64,000 nucleotides of DNA from JBCBTD01 sp039818825 (GTDB lineage Bacteria > Pseudomonadota > Alphaproteobacteria > Geminicoccales > Geminicoccaceae). The notes under the pieces are model-generated. The model was not told the DNA's origin and ran no database searches. It worked only from the letters and a program-made list of their open reading frames with translations. The translations under genes and the position numbers were made by a program. Positions 15,914 to 24,025 of the stretch are shown here, piece after piece (positions within the stretch are counted from its first letter, which is position 1; every line of letters starts with the position of its first letter). The DNA lies in contig JBCBTD010000015.1 in the NCBI GenBank assembly GCA_039818825.1, positions 6,302 through 70,301 on the forward strand, written 5' to 3'.

Positions 15914-17242
15914 TTGCACGTTGCCGTCATCGGAACCGGAATCGCGGGCCTGTCCGCAGCCTGGCTGCTCGATCCACATCACCGTCTCACGGTTTATGAA
16001 GCACTGCCTCGAGCAGGTGGACACAGCCACACCATCGACGCCCGATTCGGGGACCGAACCGTGCCGGTCGACACCGGCTTCATCGTCTACAACGAGCGGA
16101 ATTATCCGAATCTGAAAAACCTGTTTCAGACCTTGGACGTCCCTACGGCGGAGTCGAACATGTCGTTCGGCGTCAGCCAGGACGAGGGACGTTTCGAATA
16201 CGCCAGTACGGCCTGGGCATCGCTCTTCGCGCAGCGGCGGCGCCTCGCCGACCCGCGGCACTGGCGTCTCCTGACGGACATCGTGCGCTTCAACGCTGCG
16301 GCCAGGCGGTTCCTCGACGGTGCCGACGACGATCGTCCGCTGGGCGACTGGTTGGCGACGAGGCGCTTCGACGGGGCACTCGCCAAACGCTACGTCCTGC
16401 CCATGGCAGCCGCGATCTGGTCAGCTCCGTTGGAAGCGGTCCGGGCGTTCTCTGCACGCAGCTTCCTGACGTTCTTCAGGAATCACGGGCTGCTGACGAT
16501 CACCGATCAACCACGCTGGCGCACGGTCGTCGGTGGCTCGCGGACCTACGTGACGACGATCCTGTCCCGCTTGCGGGCGGAGATCCGCAGGGCCACGCCA
16601 GTCGGTTCGGTTCGCCGCACGGCCGATGGCGTGGCGGTGACGGACAGCATGGGCAACGAGCGCTGCTTCGACGCCGTCATCTTGGCGACCCACGCCGACC
16701 AAAGCCGGGAGATCCTGGCCGACCGGGACACCGACGAGGCGGACGTGCTGGCCGGATTCCCGTTCCAGACGAACGAAGCGATCCTGCATAGCGACCCGGC
16801 ACTGATGCCTCGCCGTCGGCGCGCCTGGGCGAGCTGGAACTTCATGACCGGGGCGAGCACCGATCCGCAGATGCCCGTTTCGCTGACCTACTGGATGAAC
16901 CTCCTGCAAAACATCGACGAGGCGACACCGCTGTTCGTCAGCCTCAATCCGCTGCGCGAACCCGATCCGGACCTCGTCCACGCGCGCATGTCCTACGCGC
17001 ACCCGATGTTCGACACCGCAACCGTCCAGAACCAGCAGCGGCTGGCGTCGATCCAGGGGCGAGGCGGCGTGTGGCATGCCGGTGCTTGGTGCGGCTACGG
17101 CTTCCACGAGGACGGCCTCACCGCTGCCATGCGGGTCTGCGAAGCAGGCTTCGGCATCCGCGCGCCTTGGCTGGCGCCGGCGACGATGCCCGCGTCCGGC
17201 CCGGCCCTCATGGTCGAGGCGGCCGCGGCGAAAGCGGTCTGA
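15914..17242 (+). CDS. FAD-dependent oxidoreductase (amine-oxidase fold), first gene of singlet-oxygen-type operon
   Basis: 442 residues from a TTG start with GGGGAGAG 6-7 bases upstream, which places the Rossmann motif at the very N-terminus: VAVIGTGIAGLSAAWLLD (GxGxxG), followed by the glycine-rich E..PRAGGHSHT and VDTGFIVYNERNYPNL. These are typical of the COG2907 NAD/FAD-binding group. In Rhodobacter and many gammaproteobacteria the same gene precedes DUF1365 and a cyclopropane-synthase-like gene in RpoE/ChrR-controlled clusters. A role in desaturating or isomerising membrane acyl chains, as in furan fatty acid formation, is an inference from that context. It overlaps the next gene by TGATG. 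Confidence 0.85.
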   Translation: MHVAVIGTGIAGLSAAWLLDPHHRLTVYEALPRAGGHSHTIDARFGDRTVPVDTGFIVYNERNYPNLKNLFQTLDVPTAESNMSFGVSQDEGRFEYASTAWASLFAQRRRLADPRHWRLLTDIVRFNAAARRFLDGADDDRPLGDWLATRRFDGALAKRYVLPMAAAIWSAPLEAVRAFSARSFLTFFRNHGLLTITDQPRWRTVVGGSRTYVTTILSRLRAEIRRATPVGSVRRTADGVAVTDSMGNERCFDAVILATHADQSREILADRDTDEADVLAGFPFQTNEAILHSDPALMPRRRRAWASWNFMTGASTDPQMPVSLTYWMNLLQNIDEATPLFVSLNPLREPDPDLVHARMSYAHPMFDTATVQNQQRLASIQGRGGVWHAGAWCGYGFHEDGLTAAMRVCEAGFGIRAPWLAPATMPASGPALMVEAAAAKAV

Positions 17243-18057
17243 TGACGGTGGCTCCGGCGACCGCTGCAACACCGCGGAGTGCCATCTACGCCGGACGGGT
17301 GATGCACCACCGGCTGCGGCCGTTCCGGCAGCGCTTCACCTATCGGGTGTGGACGCTGTTCGTCGCACTCGACGAATTGGCCGAGCTCGACCGTCGCCTG
17401 CGTCTGATGTCGGTCCAGCGGCCGAACCTGATCTCGCTCTACGCGCAGGACCACGGTGCCCGCGATGGCTCGCGGCTCGAGCCTTGGGTCCGGGCCGAGC
17501 TGACTACGCGGGGGATCGACCCGGGTGACGGGCGGATTTTCATGCTGGCCTTTCCGCGGCTCCTCGGCTTCGTCTTCAACCCGCTGACCGTCTACTTCGC
17601 CTACGACCGGGATCAGCAGCTCGTCGCGCTGCTCTACGAAGTGAAGAACACCTTCGGCGGCCAACACGTCTACGGCTTCCGCGTCGACGGCGCCGAGGGC
17701 CGCCTCGCCCACGGCTGTGCCAAAGACTTCTACGTTTCGCCGTTCATCCCGATGGACGCCGCCTACGCGTTCAACGTCCTGCCGCCGGGAGATCGAATCA
17801 GTGTCGTCATCAACGAACGCGCCGAGGGCGAACCGCAGCTGATCGCCAGTCTGACCGCCGATCGACGTGAGCTGCAGGACGCCAATCTTGCGCGCGCCCT
17901 CTTGGCGCATGGCTTACTCACCGCCAGAGTTGTCGCCGGCATCCACGTGCAAGCGCTGAAGCTCTGGTGGCGCGGTGCCAAGTTCCACGCCCCATCGAGC
18001 TACCCTCGGCCCGTGGTCGCCGGAAACACGGCAAAGCGGGGGAACGACGACCGATGA
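17242..18057 (+). CDS. DUF1365 family protein
   Basis: 271 residues, starting at the ATG that shares its A with the upstream stop. Family features: YAGRVMHHRLRPFRQRFTYR near the start, then FNPLTVYFAYD, YEVKNTFGGQHVYGF, and HGCAKDFYVSPFIPMDAAYA. The biochemical role of DUF1365 is not established; it nearly always accompanies an FAD oxidoreductase and a cyclopropane-synthase-like methyltransferase, so it probably acts on the same modified lipid. Its end overlaps the next start by ATGA. Confidence 0.88.
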   Translation: MTVAPATAATPRSAIYAGRVMHHRLRPFRQRFTYRVWTLFVALDELAELDRRLRLMSVQRPNLISLYAQDHGARDGSRLEPWVRAELTTRGIDPGDGRIFMLAFPRLLGFVFNPLTVYFAYDRDQQLVALLYEVKNTFGGQHVYGFRVDGAEGRLAHGCAKDFYVSPFIPMDAAYAFNVLPPGDRISVVINERAEGEPQLIASLTADRRELQDANLARALLAHGLLTARVVAGIHVQALKLWWRGAKFHAPSSYPRPVVAGNTAKRGNDDR

Positions 18058-19280
18058 CCGATGCCAACGTTGCTCTGAGGTGGGGGCAAGGCGAACGTGA
18101 CCGCAACTGGAACGGACCGGGCATGCGCGTACTCGACGGCATGGCCCAACGTCTTCAGATCGGCACTTTGGTGATCCGCGCGCCTGACGGCACGGCTCGC
18201 CGATTTGGTTCTGGCGCACAACCCAAAGCAGAGTTGAGCGTACACAACCCGCGGTTGGCGTTTCGGATCTTGCGCCGGGGCTCGCTCGGTTTTGCGGAAG
18301 GTTTCATCGCCGGCGATCTCGACACACCGGATCTCGAGGCCGTGTTGCGGCTGTTTCTCGTGAACTACGAACGGCTGCGGAAACAATTCGAACCATCGCG
18401 GCTGGTCCGCGCGTTGAGCGGCATCTACCACCGCCTTCACCGCAACACCCGACGCGGTAGCCGCCGCAACATCCACGCGCACTACGATCTGGGAAACGCC
18501 TTCTACGGCGCTTGGCTAGACCCGAGCATGACCTACTCGTCGGCGATGTTCTCCGACGACGGCGATCTGGAGGTGGCCCAGGCCAGCAAGTACCGGCACT
18601 TGGCCGACCTCATGGGGCTCCATGCTGGTCAGCACGTGCTGGAGGTCGGCTGCGGCTGGGGCGGTTTCGCCGTCTACGCGGCGGAGCGTGGTTGCGAGGT
18701 GACCGCGCTGACGATTTCCGAAGAACAGCACGCCTACACCAGCGCCCGCGTCGCTGCGGCCGGGCTCGCGGACCGCGTCAACGTGCGCTTTCAGGACTAT
18801 CGTGACGTCCGTGGCACCTTCGATGCCATCGTTTCGATCGAGATGTTCGAAGCCGTCGGCGAGGCGTTCTGGCCCGTGTTTTTCGACCGACTGCGCAGCT
18901 TGCTGCGCGACGATGGCCGGGTCGGCTTGCAAGTGATCACGATCGCCGACGAGTACTTCGACGACTATCGGTGCAGCGTCGACTTCATCCAACGCTACGT
19001 GTTTCCCGGAGGCATGTTGCCTTCGCCGTCGCGGCTGCGGACCGAAGCCGAACGTGCGGGGCTGAGCTTCGAGCGGAAAGCCACGTTCGGGCCCGACTAC
19101 GCGCAAACGCTGCGGCTGTGGACCGAGCGGTTCGCTGCCGCCTGGCCGCGGATCCAGTGCCAGAGCCAACGGTTCGACGAACGGTTCCGGCGGCTCTGGT
19201 GCTACTACTTGGCCTACTGCGAGGCGGGGTTCCGGGTCGGCACCACCAACGTCGAGCAAAGCGTCTTCCGCCGTGCGTGA
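18054..19280 (+). CDS. Cyclopropane-fatty-acid-synthase-like SAM methyltransferase
   Basis: 408 residues. The start ATG overlaps the DUF1365 stop and has a GGGGGAA ribosome site. The N-terminal about 130 residues bind phospholipid in this family. The catalytic part has NIHAHYDLGNAFYGAWLDPS and MTYSSAMF, the SAM loop VLEVGCGWGGFAVYAAERG and FDAIVSIEMFEAVGE, all CFA-synthase signatures. It should transfer a methylene or methyl group from SAM to the double bond of a membrane fatty acid. In the Rhodobacter singlet-oxygen regulon the homologue is linked to furan/methylated fatty acids; which product is made here cannot be read from sequence. GTG of the next gene lies inside its 3' end. Confidence 0.88.
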   Translation: MTDANVALRWGQGERDRNWNGPGMRVLDGMAQRLQIGTLVIRAPDGTARRFGSGAQPKAELSVHNPRLAFRILRRGSLGFAEGFIAGDLDTPDLEAVLRLFLVNYERLRKQFEPSRLVRALSGIYHRLHRNTRRGSRRNIHAHYDLGNAFYGAWLDPSMTYSSAMFSDDGDLEVAQASKYRHLADLMGLHAGQHVLEVGCGWGGFAVYAAERGCEVTALTISEEQHAYTSARVAAAGLADRVNVRFQDYRDVRGTFDAIVSIEMFEAVGEAFWPVFFDRLRSLLRDDGRVGLQVITIADEYFDDYRCSVDFIQRYVFPGGMLPSPSRLRTEAERAGLSFERKATFGPDYAQTLRLWTERFAAAWPRIQCQSQRFDERFRRLWCYYLAYCEAGFRVGTTNVEQSVFRRA

Positions 19281-20616
19281 ACCGGAGGCAACGCCAAGGC
19301 GCCAACTGCCGTTCGGGTTGCTGCTGGCCTATGGCTCGCTGGCGTTGCCTTTGGCCGCTTTGAACCTCCCGCTCTACGTCTTCTTGCCGACCTTCTGGGC
19401 GCGCGAGGTCGGCGTCGGCTTCGCCGCGGTCGGCCTCGCCTTGCTGGCGGCGCGGCTGCTCGACACGATCACCGATCCGCTGATCGGCGAGTTCAGTGAC
19501 CGCACGCGCAGCCGCTACGGCCGACGGCGGCCGTGGGTCGTCGCCGGTGCGCCGATCCTGGCGGTCGGCGTGGTCATGTTGTTCCAACCGCTGCCGGGTT
19601 CTACCGGTTTCGATCTCTTTCTGTGGGCAGCCATCGCCTACCTCGGCTGGACCATGGTCACCTTACCCTACACCGCGTGGGGGGCTGAACTCTCGGCCGA
19701 CTATCACGAGCGCACCCGCATCACCACGGTGCGCGAGGCGTTCGTCATCGCCGGTGTGGCCATCGCCGCATCCTTGCCGGCGCTGCTCGGCGGCGACGCG
19801 GCGTTGGGACCGATCCTCGGCGGCATGGCCTGGGGCGTGTTGGTGCTGTTGCCGCTCTGCGTGTTCGTCGTCCTTCGGGTCATTCCCGAACCGCCCGTCG
19901 CAACCGGAAACCCGCCACGTTTTCGCCAGGAGCTGAAGCACCTCTGGGCCAATCGGCCCTTCCGCACGCTGGTGTTCGCGTTCCTCTTGAACAGCGCGGC
20001 CAACGGCCTGCCGGCGACCCTCTTCCTCCTGTTCGCGGACCTCAGGATCGAGGCCGGCGCTTGGACGGGGTGGCTGCTGCTCGTCTACTTCGTCGCCGGC
20101 ATCGTCGGCGCGCCCTTGTGGCTGCAGGTCAGCTATCGCATCGGCAAGCACCGCGCCTGGATCGTCTCGATCCTCTGGGCGTGCGTCGTGTTCGCATTCG
20201 CACCGTTGCTCGGCCCTGGCGACGTCGGCTGGTTCTTTTTGATCTGCGCGCTGTCGGGCCTGAGCCTCGGCGCCGACCTCGCCCTGCCCGCCGCAATGCA
20301 AGCCGACGTGGTCGATCTCGACCGCACCCTTTCGGGGCGTCAGCGCACCGGGTTCTTTTTCGCCGTCTGGAGCATGGCGACGAAGCTGTCGTTGGCGCTC
20401 GCCGTCGGCATCGCGTTCCCGATCCTGGGTGCCGTCGGCTTCAGCGCCGATGGGCCCAACGCCCCGGACGCGCTGCTCACACTGGCGCTGCTTTACGGCG
20501 CCTTGCCCATTCCCATCAAACTAGCCGCTGCGTGGCTGGTCCGCGATTTCTCCATCGACGCGACCGCGCAGGCCGACCTGCGCGCCCGCCTTCTGCCGGA
20601 TGCGAAGACAACATGA
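19273..20616 (+). CDS. MFS / GPH-type sugar:cation symporter family protein
   Basis: 447 residues with 12 predicted TM segments, from a GTG that overlaps the end of the methyltransferase gene. Family motifs of the glycoside-pentoside-hexuronide:cation group are clear: RLLDTITDPLIGEFSDRTRS and YGRRRPWVVAGAPIL, then TLPYTAWGAELSADYHERTR. Although named for sugar transport, this copy sits in a lipid-modification operon, as in the related Rhodobacter cluster, so its substrate may be a lipid precursor; this is inference. Confidence 0.82.
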   Translation: MREPEATPRRQLPFGLLLAYGSLALPLAALNLPLYVFLPTFWAREVGVGFAAVGLALLAARLLDTITDPLIGEFSDRTRSRYGRRRPWVVAGAPILAVGVVMLFQPLPGSTGFDLFLWAAIAYLGWTMVTLPYTAWGAELSADYHERTRITTVREAFVIAGVAIAASLPALLGGDAALGPILGGMAWGVLVLLPLCVFVVLRVIPEPPVATGNPPRFRQELKHLWANRPFRTLVFAFLLNSAANGLPATLFLLFADLRIEAGAWTGWLLLVYFVAGIVGAPLWLQVSYRIGKHRAWIVSILWACVVFAFAPLLGPGDVGWFFLICALSGLSLGADLALPAAMQADVVDLDRTLSGRQRTGFFFAVWSMATKLSLALAVGIAFPILGAVGFSADGPNAPDALLTLALLYGALPIPIKLAAAWLVRDFSIDATAQADLRARLLPDAKTT

Positions 20617-21194
20617 CGAAATCACTTAGAATGACCGGCCTCGCCGCCGGCTTTGGCCTTCTCCTCTTGCTGATGGGATGTGGTGGCATGAAGATCGAAG
20701 ACTTCGAAGGCCAGGAACCGACATTCGTGCTTGAGGAATATTTTGCCGGCCCGACCAAGGCGTGGGGATGGTTCGAGGACCGCTTTGGCCGTGTGCAGCG
20801 CCAATTCGTCGTTGACATGACCGGCACGGTCGAAGGCGACGTGCTGACGCTCGACGAGCATTTCGTCTACGACGACGGTGAGCGGGAGCGGCGGGTTTGG
20901 ACGTTGAAGATCCTGCCCGACGGCCACTACGAAGGCACCGCCGACGGCGTGCTCGGCACCGCGTCGGGTCGCGTCGTCGGCCCGGCGCTCCACTGGAGCT
21001 ACGAGTTCGCACTCAAGGTCGGTGAGCGCACCTGGAACGTGCACTTCGACGACTGGATGATCCGGCAGGACGACGACGTCGTGATCAACCGGGCGACCGT
21101 CAGCAAATGGGGTTTCACCCTCGGCACGGTCATCCTGTTCTTCAAAAAGCCGGAGGGCTGGCAAGCGAGCGCGGTCGACGCGGCAGCGTCCTAG
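20613..21194 (+). CDS. DUF3833 lipoprotein
   Basis: 193 residues. The ATG overlaps the carrier stop (ATGA). The N-terminus is a lipoprotein signal with lipobox LLMGC (Cys at about residue 23), followed by KIEDFEGQEPTFVLEEYFAG and a beta-rich, tryptophan-containing body (LHWSYEF, WNVHFDDWMI) ending near VILFFKKPEGW, as in DUF3833 proteins. It probably sits in a membrane facing the periplasm and may bind lipid; the function is unknown. It is the last gene of the operon, and its stop overlaps the stop of the convergent di-heme gene in the shared bases CTAG. Confidence 0.85.
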   Translation: MTKSLRMTGLAAGFGLLLLLMGCGGMKIEDFEGQEPTFVLEEYFAGPTKAWGWFEDRFGRVQRQFVVDMTGTVEGDVLTLDEHFVYDDGERERRVWTLKILPDGHYEGTADGVLGTASGRVVGPALHWSYEFALKVGERTWNVHFDDWMIRQDDDVVINRATVSKWGFTLGTVILFFKKPEGWQASAVDAAAS

Positions 21195-22636
21195 AACGGT
21201 GGCTCGCACGCAGTGCACGTGATCTGCAGCGTCTTCAGGAATGCAATCAGCGCACTCCGTTCGGCCGCCGTGCCGCTCTGATAGGCGCGCCTGGAATGGT
21301 CTGCGGCACCACCATGGGCGCCGACCATCTCGTCGAGCGTGCTGACGTCGGCGCGATGCCCGTAGGGAGCCGTCGAGGCCACGCCCCAGAGCGGCGCCGT
21401 GCGGAACGTGTCGCGGTCGACGAAACGCTGAGCCAACAGCTCGTTGCCCAGCCGCGGAGTGCGGGCATCGGCGATCCGGTGCCGCTTCAGATCAGAGAAC
21501 AGTGGTATCAGCCAACGCCCCGATGCGTCGCGTTGCAACGCCGCGGCCCACGGCAGCGCCGCCAGATCGATCGCCAGCAGGTCGGCCACCTCCGCGGCGC
21601 GTAGCGTCCCGGCCAAGTGGTCGGGCCCAGGCTCACTGAAGACCAGTTCGTCGAGCGGCAAGGTCGGGCGATGACACGCGGCGCATCCCCACGCATCGAA
21701 ATGCGCTTCGCCTGCGCTGGCGGCCACTCGCCAAGCAGTGTCGTCGGGCTCGATCTGCTCGGGCGGCGGCAGCGTTGCCTGGAACGCGACCAACGCGGTG
21801 ACGTCACCCGCATGGATCTCGCTGGCCACACCGTCACCGTCGAAATCGTCCTCACCGGTCCAGCGCGGCCCGAACCGCTCGACGGCCTGAATCCCGTGAT
21901 GGGCGTTCAGCGCGTTGACCGTGAAATGGCGCAGCGACGGGATGACCGCTTTCTGGCCGAACGGCCTGATCACCAGATCGGCGTCGACGCCATCCAACCC
22001 GGCGAGATCGACGACGCCATCGGGCTCGGCCGAGAGCCGACCGAAGTCCACTCCCTTGGTCACCAGGCGGACCGTCACGGCCTGCCCCTCGGCGCGGGCG
22101 CGGGCGAGAGCACCGGTGCGAAGCGCCTGCAGCTCACGGGTCATCTCGCGGGCCAAGAGCTCGATCAGGCCGGCACCGAATAGATGGGTGGTGCCACGCT
22201 CGTTGGCGAATTGTGGGTCGAGGCTGTCGAAGTCAGCGCTGGTGAACCCCTCGCTGACGAACGCGTTGACGACGAACTCGCCGGCACCGCCGGTCGCCGG
22301 ATCGTTGTGGCAGCCGGCGCAGGCGCTTGCATCGGGTCCGGCCAACCGCTGGTGCGACTGCTCCGCCGGCCGGCGTCGCTTGGTGGGCACGATGGCTTGG
22401 GTGGCCAGCGGGCGGCCCGCGCCCTCCGGCCGCGTGAACTTCGCCTCGAACAGCTGCCGCCCTTGCTCGACCAGTAGCGACGTCGGCACCGCGGCCGCAT
22501 CATCGCCGAGCGACGGCGGCATCGCCAATTCGCTCCAAGGCAGACGATCGGTGCCGGACGCCTCACCGGTCATCAGCCCGAGAGCTGCCAGGGTGCTCAC
22601 CAAGGCCAGCGCAACGCACGTCGGAGCTCGGGGCAT
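21191..22636 (-). CDS. Di-heme oxidoreductase (thiol-oxidoreductase/DUF1111-like), periplasmic
   Basis: 481 residues. Signal peptide at residues 1-28. Two c-type heme motifs: CAGCH at 106-110 and CAACH at 318-322, in the arrangement of the bacterial di-heme oxidoredoxin family (COG3488), with the typical segments FGAGLIELL, GRLSAEPDGVVDLAGLDGVD, RHFTVNALNAHHGIQAVERF and TAPLWGVASTAPYGHRADVS. It ends CTACEPPF. Members are exported and oxidise an unknown substrate, passing electrons to cytochrome c. Its ATG overlaps the TGA of the ROK regulator, so it is translationally coupled to the repressor of the xylose operon. Confidence 0.85.
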   Translation of the reverse strand: MPRAPTCVALALVSTLAALGLMTGEASGTDRLPWSELAMPPSLGDDAAAVPTSLLVEQGRQLFEAKFTRPEGAGRPLATQAIVPTKRRRPAEQSHQRLAGPDASACAGCHNDPATGGAGEFVVNAFVSEGFTSADFDSLDPQFANERGTTHLFGAGLIELLAREMTRELQALRTGALARARAEGQAVTVRLVTKGVDFGRLSAEPDGVVDLAGLDGVDADLVIRPFGQKAVIPSLRHFTVNALNAHHGIQAVERFGPRWTGEDDFDGDGVASEIHAGDVTALVAFQATLPPPEQIEPDDTAWRVAASAGEAHFDAWGCAACHRPTLPLDELVFSEPGPDHLAGTLRAAEVADLLAIDLAALPWAAALQRDASGRWLIPLFSDLKRHRIADARTPRLGNELLAQRFVDRDTFRTAPLWGVASTAPYGHRADVSTLDEMVGAHGGAADHSRRAYQSGTAAERSALIAFLKTLQITCTACEPPF

Positions 22637-23916
22637 CACACCAACTCGCTGAGCGACGCGGAGCCGGTGGCCGCCTGCTCGTCGACGTCCCGCAGCGCTG
22701 CCAGCGCCGCACCGTCGAGCGCCAACCGGCGGCTGTCCTCCGCGACCCGAACGTCGAGCGTGCCGGCCAAGGCCGGGACCAGCGCCGCTTCCAGACCAGC
22801 CGCCAAGCCGGGCCTGATCAGATCGAAGTTCCGAGCACCGGTGCCGGTCAGCACCACCGGCATTGGCGCGAGCAGCGCGAACAGACGGCCGAGACCGAAG
22901 CCGAGCGCACGGCCAGCCGCAAGGAAAGCGGCGCGCGCCCGGGGCTCGCCGGAGCGCGCCGCCTCGGCGAGGCCGGCGATGGCCGCAGCCCCAGGGTCCG
23001 CGGTCGAGGCAGGATCGACGCCGTCGTGCGCCGCACGCCAGATGGCATAGTCGGCGGCGTAGGCCTCGATGCAGCCGCGCCCGCCGCAACGGCAGGGCGC
23101 ACCGTACGGCTCGTGGTTCACGTGGCCGAACTCGAAGGCGGAATGGTCGGCGCGGCGCAGCACGCCAGCGTCGCTGACGACCCCCATGCCGACCCCATAG
23201 CCGACGAACAGCGCGGCGAACTCGCCGCCGGCCTGCGCCGCGTTGCCGCCGTCCAGAGCGTCGGCCATCGCGTTGGCGTCGTTGCGCAGCAAGACCTTCA
23301 TGCCCAGCCGCCGGGACAGGCCGTCGCCGAGAGCGATCGGTGTCGGGGCGAGGATCGGGGACCACAACACTTGCTTGCCGTCGCGGTCGACCACCCCTTG
23401 CACCGCGACGGCCGTCCGGTCGACCGGCGGCGCGGCCGCCAGCCGCTGGCGCTGGCCGCGCAAGCCTTCGAGCAAAGCGGCCAACAGTGCGTCGGCCGAC
23501 GTTGCCGGGTCGAGCGCCGGCAGTGAAACCACTTCACGGACCTCGCCGCCATAGTCGACGAGCGCAACCGTCACGCCGTCGACGGCAAGATAGACCGCCT
23601 GGACCGCGACCCGCTCCGGATTGAGGCGTAGCGGCATCTGCGGCCGCCCGCGGCTCGGCGCCGCGGCGGCAGCGGCGATCATCGAATCGCTGGCATGGGC
23701 CAGCCAGCCTTCCGTCAGCAGTTCCGACGTGATCGCGGACACCGTTGCCGAACTCAGGCCGGACCGGTCGGCCAAGGCAGTGCGCGACAAAGCCCCGTGT
23801 CGCCGCACCAAACTGAGCAGGAACCGGCGGTTCTGGAACCTCACCTGATCGGATGCGGCGCGATGCGGCAGCACCGGACCTTGCCTCCCAAGCGGTTGTT
23901 CGAATTTGGTTGACAC
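22636..23916 (-). CDS. ROK family transcriptional repressor of the xylose operon (XylR-like)
   Basis: 426 residues. A winged helix-turn-helix at about 28-75 (RRFLLSLVRRHGALSRTALA, SGLSSATVSAITSELLTEGW) is followed by the ROK sugar-kinase-like domain with VLLRNDANAMADAL, FGHVNHEP and the zinc motif CRCGGRGCIEAY. It lacks a clear kinase role and matches the regulator branch (XylR/NagC). The start is uncertain: GTG at 23916 has no strong ribosome site. It is divergent from xylF, with an A/T-rich inverted repeat between them, so repression relieved by xylose is the natural reading. Confidence 0.88.
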   Translation of the reverse strand: MSTKFEQPLGRQGPVLPHRAASDQVRFQNRRFLLSLVRRHGALSRTALADRSGLSSATVSAITSELLTEGWLAHASDSMIAAAAAAPSRGRPQMPLRLNPERVAVQAVYLAVDGVTVALVDYGGEVREVVSLPALDPATSADALLAALLEGLRGQRQRLAAAPPVDRTAVAVQGVVDRDGKQVLWSPILAPTPIALGDGLSRRLGMKVLLRNDANAMADALDGGNAAQAGGEFAALFVGYGVGMGVVSDAGVLRRADHSAFEFGHVNHEPYGAPCRCGGRGCIEAYAADYAIWRAAHDGVDPASTADPGAAAIAGLAEAARSGEPRARAAFLAAGRALGFGLGRLFALLAPMPVVLTGTGARNFDLIRPGLAAGLEAALVPALAGTLDVRVAEDSRRLALDGAALAALRDVDEQAATGSASLSELV

Positions 23917-23938
23917 AGCCGCGACGCTGCGTCACGGA

Positions 23939-23961
23939 TTTTTTCAAGTATCGAGAAAAAA
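23939..23961. promoter_or_regulatory. A/T-rich inverted repeat, probable ROK operator
   Basis: TTTTTTC (23939-23945) and GAAAAAA (23955-23961) are perfect reverse complements 9 bp apart. This is by far the most A/T-rich spot nearby and resembles operators of NagC/Mlc/XylR-type ROK proteins (T-rich left arm, A-rich right arm). It lies 23 bp upstream of the ROK start and 65 bp upstream of xylF. Confidence 0.6.
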
Positions 23962-24025
23962 CACGACGTGGCGTCAACGTCGCCGCTAGTGGTTGAGGTT
24001 TGGCACCAAAATCGGGGAGATCAAC

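Noticed and set aside
22637..23365. N-terminal extension of the di-heme protein frame into the ROK gene
   Set aside because: The extension is an Arg/Ala/Gly-rich shadow of ROK coding sequence; the real start is the ATG at 22636, followed by a signal peptide.
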